From Acholeplasmataceae bacterium (GTDB lineage: Bacteria; Bacillota_I; Bacilli_A; ML615J-28; CAG-313), in assembly GCA_012838545.1 (NCBI GenBank), contig DUPC01000014.1:1-42102 (forward strand): DNA of 42,102 nucleotides, read 5' to 3'. The notes below the pieces were generated by a model. It made no database searches, was not told the DNA's origin, and saw only the letters and a list, made by a program, of their open reading frames with translations. The position numbers and the translations under genes were made by a program. Below, piece after piece: positions 38,962-42,102 of the stretch; the stretch's first letter is position 1, and the number at the start of each line of letters is the position of its first letter.

Positions 38962-40749
38962 ATGAATTTAAAAGAGCATTTACAACTTGTTCCCAAACTT
39001 CCTGGTTGTTATCAGATGAAAAACGATAAAGGCGAAATCATCTATATCGGCAAAGCCAAAAACTTGCAAAACCGCTTGCGCAGTTATTTTACGGGTTCGC
39101 ACGATGCGAAAACGACCCGGATGATTCAAGACATCACCACTTTCGAATACATTGTTACATCCAGCGAATTGGAAGCTTTTTTGCTTGAGCTTAATTTTAT
39201 CAAAGAATATCGGCCGAAATACAATATTCTTTTGATGGATGACAAGACTTATCCATATATTTGCATTACCGGTGAAGAACATCCTCGGTTGGTGATAACC
39301 CGCGATATTAATCACTGGTTGGCCAAAAAGGGTAAACTTTTTGGACCGTATCCGAATGCTAAAGCCGCTCGGGACATCGTGGAAATGCTCAACAAAATCT
39401 ATCCGTTTCGCAAATGCGTTAAACTGCCAAAAAAACCATGTCTATATTACTTTTTAGGTCAATGCCTTGCACCTTGCATCAATGTCGTAACCCAAGAAAC
39501 TTACGATGGGCTGAAGCAGGAAGTAGCAACCTTTTTAAATGGCAATGACACCAGCATTCTCAAAAAAATCGAAGCCAAAATGTTGGAAGCGTCCGAAAAT
39601 TTGGAATTTGAAAAAGCGATAGAATATCGCGAAATGATCAACAGCATCAAAACCGTAAAAGACGAACAGAAGATGACCTTGGATGATAAAATCAATCGTG
39701 ATATATTTGGTTATTTCGCCAAGGATGATATTATCGCCATCCAAGTCTTCCACATGCGTTCCGGCAAAGTCACCGAACGCAACGGCGAAGTCTTTGATTT
39801 ATACGGTTCAGTGGATGAAGCGTTGACCAGTTACATTTCGCAATTCTATTTGCTTAAGAATAATATCAAGCCTACGGAAATCTTGATTCCTTATGTGGAA
39901 GATGTCGAGTTGTTAAAATCGAGTCTTGAAACAAAAGTAATCATTCCGATAAAGGGTTTGAAAAAGAAACTCGTGGATTTGGTTTCCGAAAATGCCAAAA
40001 TAAATTTAGAGAATTGGCAAAAACTAAGACTACAAAAAGTGAGCCGGACGAAGGATGCGGCGGCGCGGTTGGGTGAAATCTTAGGTATACCATTCCCTGC
40101 GGTTATGGAAATCTTTGATAACTCCAATATTGGCGGGGCTAGTGCCGTTAGCGCCATGGTAACATATATCGACGGAGTGCCATCCCCAAAAGATTACCGC
40201 AAATACAAAATCCGCACCGTTTCCGGAGCCGATGACTTTAAAACTATGCAAGAAGTGATTAAAAGAAGGTATACAAGGGTTTTAAGAGAAAACTTGCGAA
40301 AACCTAACTTAATCCTGGTTGACGGCGGCAAACCTCAAGTTAATGCTGCGGTGCAAACTCTTAAATCAATCGGAATTGAAGATATTTCGGTAGCCGGCAT
40401 TGTCAAAGACGATAAGCATCGCACCCGTGCTTTAGTCAACCAAAATGGCGAAGAAATAATTGTTGATAAAAAAGATAATGTTTTTTTGCTTTTGGAAGCC
40501 ATGCAAAACGAAGTCCACCGCTATGCGATTTCCTATTTTAAAAATGTGCATACAAAAAGCGCGTTTGCTTCCAAACTTGATGAAATTAAGGGAATTGGCC
40601 CAAATCGTAAGAAAGTTCTCTTGACCAATTTCGATTCCCTCGAAGATATTCAAAATGCCTCGCTTGACAAACTGAAGGCTTTGGGCTTTCCTGAAAAAAT
40701 CGCCACACATTTGTTAAAAAGTCTATCAGGCAGTGACACCCTTTCTTAA
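38962..40749 (+). CDS. uvrC: Excinuclease ABC subunit C
   Basis: 595 residues. The N-terminal GIY-YIG nuclease (about 10-90, IIYIGKAKNLQNRLRSYF) makes the 3' cut. A zinc-type cysteine group (KCVKLPKKPCLYYFLGQCLA with CI) lies near 150-175, the UVR domain near 200-235 binds UvrB, and the RNase H-like domain (FDNSNIGGASAVSAMV; LILVDGGKPQVNAA) makes the 5' cut. A helix-hairpin-helix pair (IKGIGPNRKKVLL) ends the protein. It cuts DNA on both sides of bulky damage in nucleotide excision repair. Start at 38962 after AGAGGAG; the upstream ATG (38932) overlaps the promoter. Confidence 0.97.
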   Translation: MNLKEHLQLVPKLPGCYQMKNDKGEIIYIGKAKNLQNRLRSYFTGSHDAKTTRMIQDITTFEYIVTSSELEAFLLELNFIKEYRPKYNILLMDDKTYPYICITGEEHPRLVITRDINHWLAKKGKLFGPYPNAKAARDIVEMLNKIYPFRKCVKLPKKPCLYYFLGQCLAPCINVVTQETYDGLKQEVATFLNGNDTSILKKIEAKMLEASENLEFEKAIEYREMINSIKTVKDEQKMTLDDKINRDIFGYFAKDDIIAIQVFHMRSGKVTERNGEVFDLYGSVDEALTSYISQFYLLKNNIKPTEILIPYVEDVELLKSSLETKVIIPIKGLKKKLVDLVSENAKINLENWQKLRLQKVSRTKDAAARLGEILGIPFPAVMEIFDNSNIGGASAVSAMVTYIDGVPSPKDYRKYKIRTVSGADDFKTMQEVIKRRYTRVLRENLRKPNLILVDGGKPQVNAAVQTLKSIGIEDISVAGIVKDDKHRTRALVNQNGEEIIVDKKDNVFLLLEAMQNEVHRYAISYFKNVHTKSAFASKLDEIKGIGPNRKKVLLTNFDSLEDIQNASLDKLKALGFPEKIATHLLKSLSGSDTLS

Positions 40750-40763
40750 CAATGCATATTATA
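40736..40763 (+). promoter_or_regulatory. Candidate sigma-K-type (late mother-cell) promoter of gerE
   Basis: CATATTATA (40755-40763) fits the sigma-K -10 pattern CATAnnnTA, and ACA (40736-40738), 16 bases upstream, fits the -35 core AC. The site overlaps the 3' end of uvrC. In Bacillus gerE is transcribed by sigma-K. No vegetative promoter is obvious here. Confidence 0.45.
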
Positions 40764-40783
40764 CATTGATTAAGGGGGATGTT

Positions 40784-41023
40784 ATGCATATCAATAATTA
40801 TCGTGATAATGTTGGACATATGAAAAAACTTTTGACAAATCGGGAGAAGGAAATTTTTGAACTACTCGTCCAAAATCGTGATACCGACCAAATTGCTGCC
40901 CTATTAAATATTAGTAGTAAAACCGTTCGCAATCATATTTCCAATGTTATTCAAAAATTAGGCGTTAAAGGCCGGAGTCAAGCGTTGTTGGAATTAATTA
41001 AAATGCAAGCAATTAATCTTTAG
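40784..41023 (+). CDS. gerE: GerE-type LuxR-family regulator
   Basis: 79 residues made of little more than one LuxR-type helix-turn-helix. KLLTNREKEIFELLVQNRDT and SSKTVRNHISNVIQKLGVKG, followed by RSQALLELIKM, track Bacillus GerE very closely, including the end VKGRSQA-ELL-M. GerE switches late spore-coat genes on and others off in the mother cell. The gene lies just after uvrC, and in Bacillus gerE also lies near uvrC, which supports orthology. Start at ATG 40784, five bases after AAGGGGGA; the frame upstream only overlaps uvrC. After the stop there is a second AGGAGG with no matching start nearby. Confidence 0.88.
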   Translation: MHINNYRDNVGHMKKLLTNREKEIFELLVQNRDTDQIAALLNISSKTVRNHISNVIQKLGVKGRSQALLELIKMQAINL

Positions 41024-41053
41024 GAGGTTATTGTTTAGAAAGAGAATAAGGTT

Positions 41054-41938
41054 ATGCAAATTGTCTATGGCGTGATCCGACGGATCTATTTAAAAGAACG
41101 AATATTTGAAATCAAAATCCGAAATAAAATCCAATTTTTCTATCTTACGCGCTCGCAGATGAAGCAATTCAATGTTTATCTTCAGCCTGGCCTTTTTGTT
41201 CACTTAAAATGTCGTGAAAACCAGTCGCATCATGTTATCAGCAATGGCAGACGAAAGACCAAAATATTGGCAAATGAAGTTGTCAATTTCGTCAAAATGA
41301 TTAGACGCAGCCAGTCGAAGATGACAGTGTACTTTGATCTTTCTACGATTCGTCGCGGTGTCCAATCGGTTCTAAATAAAAAAGGGTATCGGATGTTCCT
41401 AGATTTGGAATTTACGTTGCCGCCGTATTCGTTTCAAGGAGGCCAAGAATTTGTGGCTGAAATTGTGCAATACGGATTTTATTTGGAAGATGAAAATGGA
41501 CAAGTCATCTTAAAAGAACAAAGTTTGATTAAACCTAAATATCATTCGGGTTTAAACTTAAGAACCTATAAGTTCTTAAACCTAAGAAAAAGCGATTTTC
41601 GCAATGCCTTATCGTTTCGCACCTTTTATAATCGTTTAAAATACATTATCTATCGCTATCAACCAACCATCTATGTTTGGGGAAAAAACGATATCAAGGT
41701 TTTGGAAAAAGCTTATGAACTACATAAACTAAAACCAATAACCGTACGCATGAATTTTATCAACTTAATGCAAATCATGAAAAACTATTATGGCATCAAA
41801 ACCGACATCGGTTTGTTTAATGCTTTTGCTTTCTTTGACGAAGAAATACCTGAAGCCCAAGATCACGATGCTTTGCAAGATGCCATGATAACCAGAAACA
41901 TCTATCATTTATTCAAGCAATCGTTTAACAGTCAATAA
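41054..41938 (+). CDS. KapD-like DEDDh 3'-5' exonuclease with N-terminal extension
   Basis: 294 residues. Residues about 112-285 are a DEDDh exonuclease: motif I MFLDLEFTLP (Asp117, Glu119), followed by EFVAEIVQYGFYL; motif II KNDIKVLEKAYEL; motif III HDALQDAM with His and Asp. Motif I with the EFTLP ending resembles KapD of Bacillus, a suspected exonuclease that lowers the KinA route into sporulation. The first 110 residues are extra: IVYGVIRRIYLKERIFEIKI and FYLTRSQMKQF look like a small beta-barrel (OB-like), perhaps for nucleic-acid binding. The ribosome site is weak. It follows gerE by 30 bases and may share its transcript. Confidence 0.82.
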   Translation: MQIVYGVIRRIYLKERIFEIKIRNKIQFFYLTRSQMKQFNVYLQPGLFVHLKCRENQSHHVISNGRRKTKILANEVVNFVKMIRRSQSKMTVYFDLSTIRRGVQSVLNKKGYRMFLDLEFTLPPYSFQGGQEFVAEIVQYGFYLEDENGQVILKEQSLIKPKYHSGLNLRTYKFLNLRKSDFRNALSFRTFYNRLKYIIYRYQPTIYVWGKNDIKVLEKAYELHKLKPITVRMNFINLMQIMKNYYGIKTDIGLFNAFAFFDEEIPEAQDHDALQDAMITRNIYHLFKQSFNSQ

Positions 41939-41945
41939 CGATGGG

Positions 41946-41971
41946 CCCTTCTTTATTGAAGGGTTTTTTTT
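41946..41971 (+). terminator. Terminator after the exonuclease gene
   Basis: CCCTTC (41946-41951) pairs with GAAGGG (41958-41963), followed by seven or eight T. Confidence 0.9.
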
Positions 41972-42020
41972 ATTCTGGTTCGTTAAGAAATTTTAGGGTA
42001 AGCCTAAAAGAATGAACAGT

Positions 42021-42060
42021 AAAAGAGATACGGATTTTTCCTAATCACGTATCTCTTTTT
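42021..42060. terminator. Bidirectional hairpin near the window end
   Basis: AAAAGAGATACG (42021-42032) pairs with CGTATCTCTTTT (42048-42059), with T-rich flanks. A smaller dyad, TTTTAGG and CCTAAAA (41991-42009), lies before it. It probably ends a leftward gene from beyond the window. Confidence 0.7.
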
Positions 42061-42080
42061 CATATCCAATTCTTTAGGGA

Positions 42081-42102
42081 TTACAGGGTCATATCCCACT
42101 TA
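42081..42102 (-). CDS. Possible 3' end of a leftward gene (partial)
   Basis: Reading leftward, one frame ends KWDMTL and a TAA (42083-42081), about 20 bases before the bidirectional hairpin. Only six codons are visible, so this is a guess from position: a hairpin here suggests a convergent gene. Confidence 0.25.

Noticed and set aside
1-42102. UGA recoded as tryptophan
   Set aside because: Tryptophan codons in clear genes are TGG, and TGA ends several genes with correctly placed overlaps (fur-type/znuA and znuA/znuC).
1-42102. CRISPR array, prophage or insertion sequence
   Set aside because: No regular repeat-spacer series, no transposase, integrase or phage structural gene, and no flanking inverted repeats were seen.

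Overview
This AT-rich 42 kb stretch comes from a low-GC Gram-positive (Firmicutes) chromosome. TGA is a working stop codon (for example at the ends of the Fur-family regulator and znuA genes) and tryptophan is read from TGG, so this is not a UGA-recoding mycoplasma. Short intergenic gaps, strong AGGAGG-type ribosome sites, TTGACA/TATAAT and TGnTATAAT promoters, many lipoproteins and very Bacillus-like core genes suggest a deep-branching Bacilli lineage near the Mollicutes. Two small proteins, an alpha/beta-type small acid-soluble spore protein and a GerE-type regulator, point to a spore-forming ancestry or lifestyle. The lineage is an inference; the sequence does not name it.

Layout. 1-3082: start of a leftward gene, then a TetR-family regulator and an MMPL/RND-type exporter. 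3106-3956: rpsD with a long structured leader. 4062-5438: a lipoprotein with an alpha/alpha-toroid-like C-terminus. 5619-6809: a methionine gamma-lyase-like enzyme. 6991-7065: tRNA-Gly(GCC), followed by a gene-poor gap of about 500 bases. 7583-10715: a MacB/LolD-type ABC ATPase with an FtsX-like permease. 10851-13940: a 1029-residue lipoprotein behind a run of about 16 A. 14023-14922: two small heat-shock proteins behind a CIRCE element. 15067-18206: alpha-glucosidase and GPH sugar symporter. 18280-20171: HAD hydrolase and TPR protein. 20424-23311: Fur-family regulator plus znuACB. 23437-25379: a GNAT-exonuclease III fusion and a possible PD-(D/E)XK protein. 25419-28155: sulfur handling (TSCPD protein divergent from cysteine desulfurase and thiI). 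28257-28472: spore protein. 28610-31623: membrane protein, SpoU methylase, leucine-rich-repeat lipoprotein. 31665-33560 (minus strand): DUF1858 protein and a TGS-uridine kinase-like protein. 33845-38818: the classic rimP-nusA-rnpM-ylxQ-infB-rbfA operon. 38962-41938: uvrC, gerE and a KapD-like DEDDh exonuclease.

How the parts work together. Core translation and transcription genes are mixed with single-gene surface lipoproteins that carry their own promoters and terminators. Metabolic sets are compact: alpha-glucoside import and hydrolysis, zinc uptake under its own regulator, and cysteine-derived sulfur passed to ThiI for tRNA thiolation. The most notable points are the spore genes with candidate sigma-G- and sigma-K-like promoters, the acetyltransferase-AP endonuclease fusion with a possible nuclease behind it, a divergent promoter in which one palindromic TTGCAA seems to serve as the -35 box in both directions, and a homopolymer run just before the ribosome site of the largest lipoprotein. 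No insertion sequence, prophage or CRISPR array was seen.
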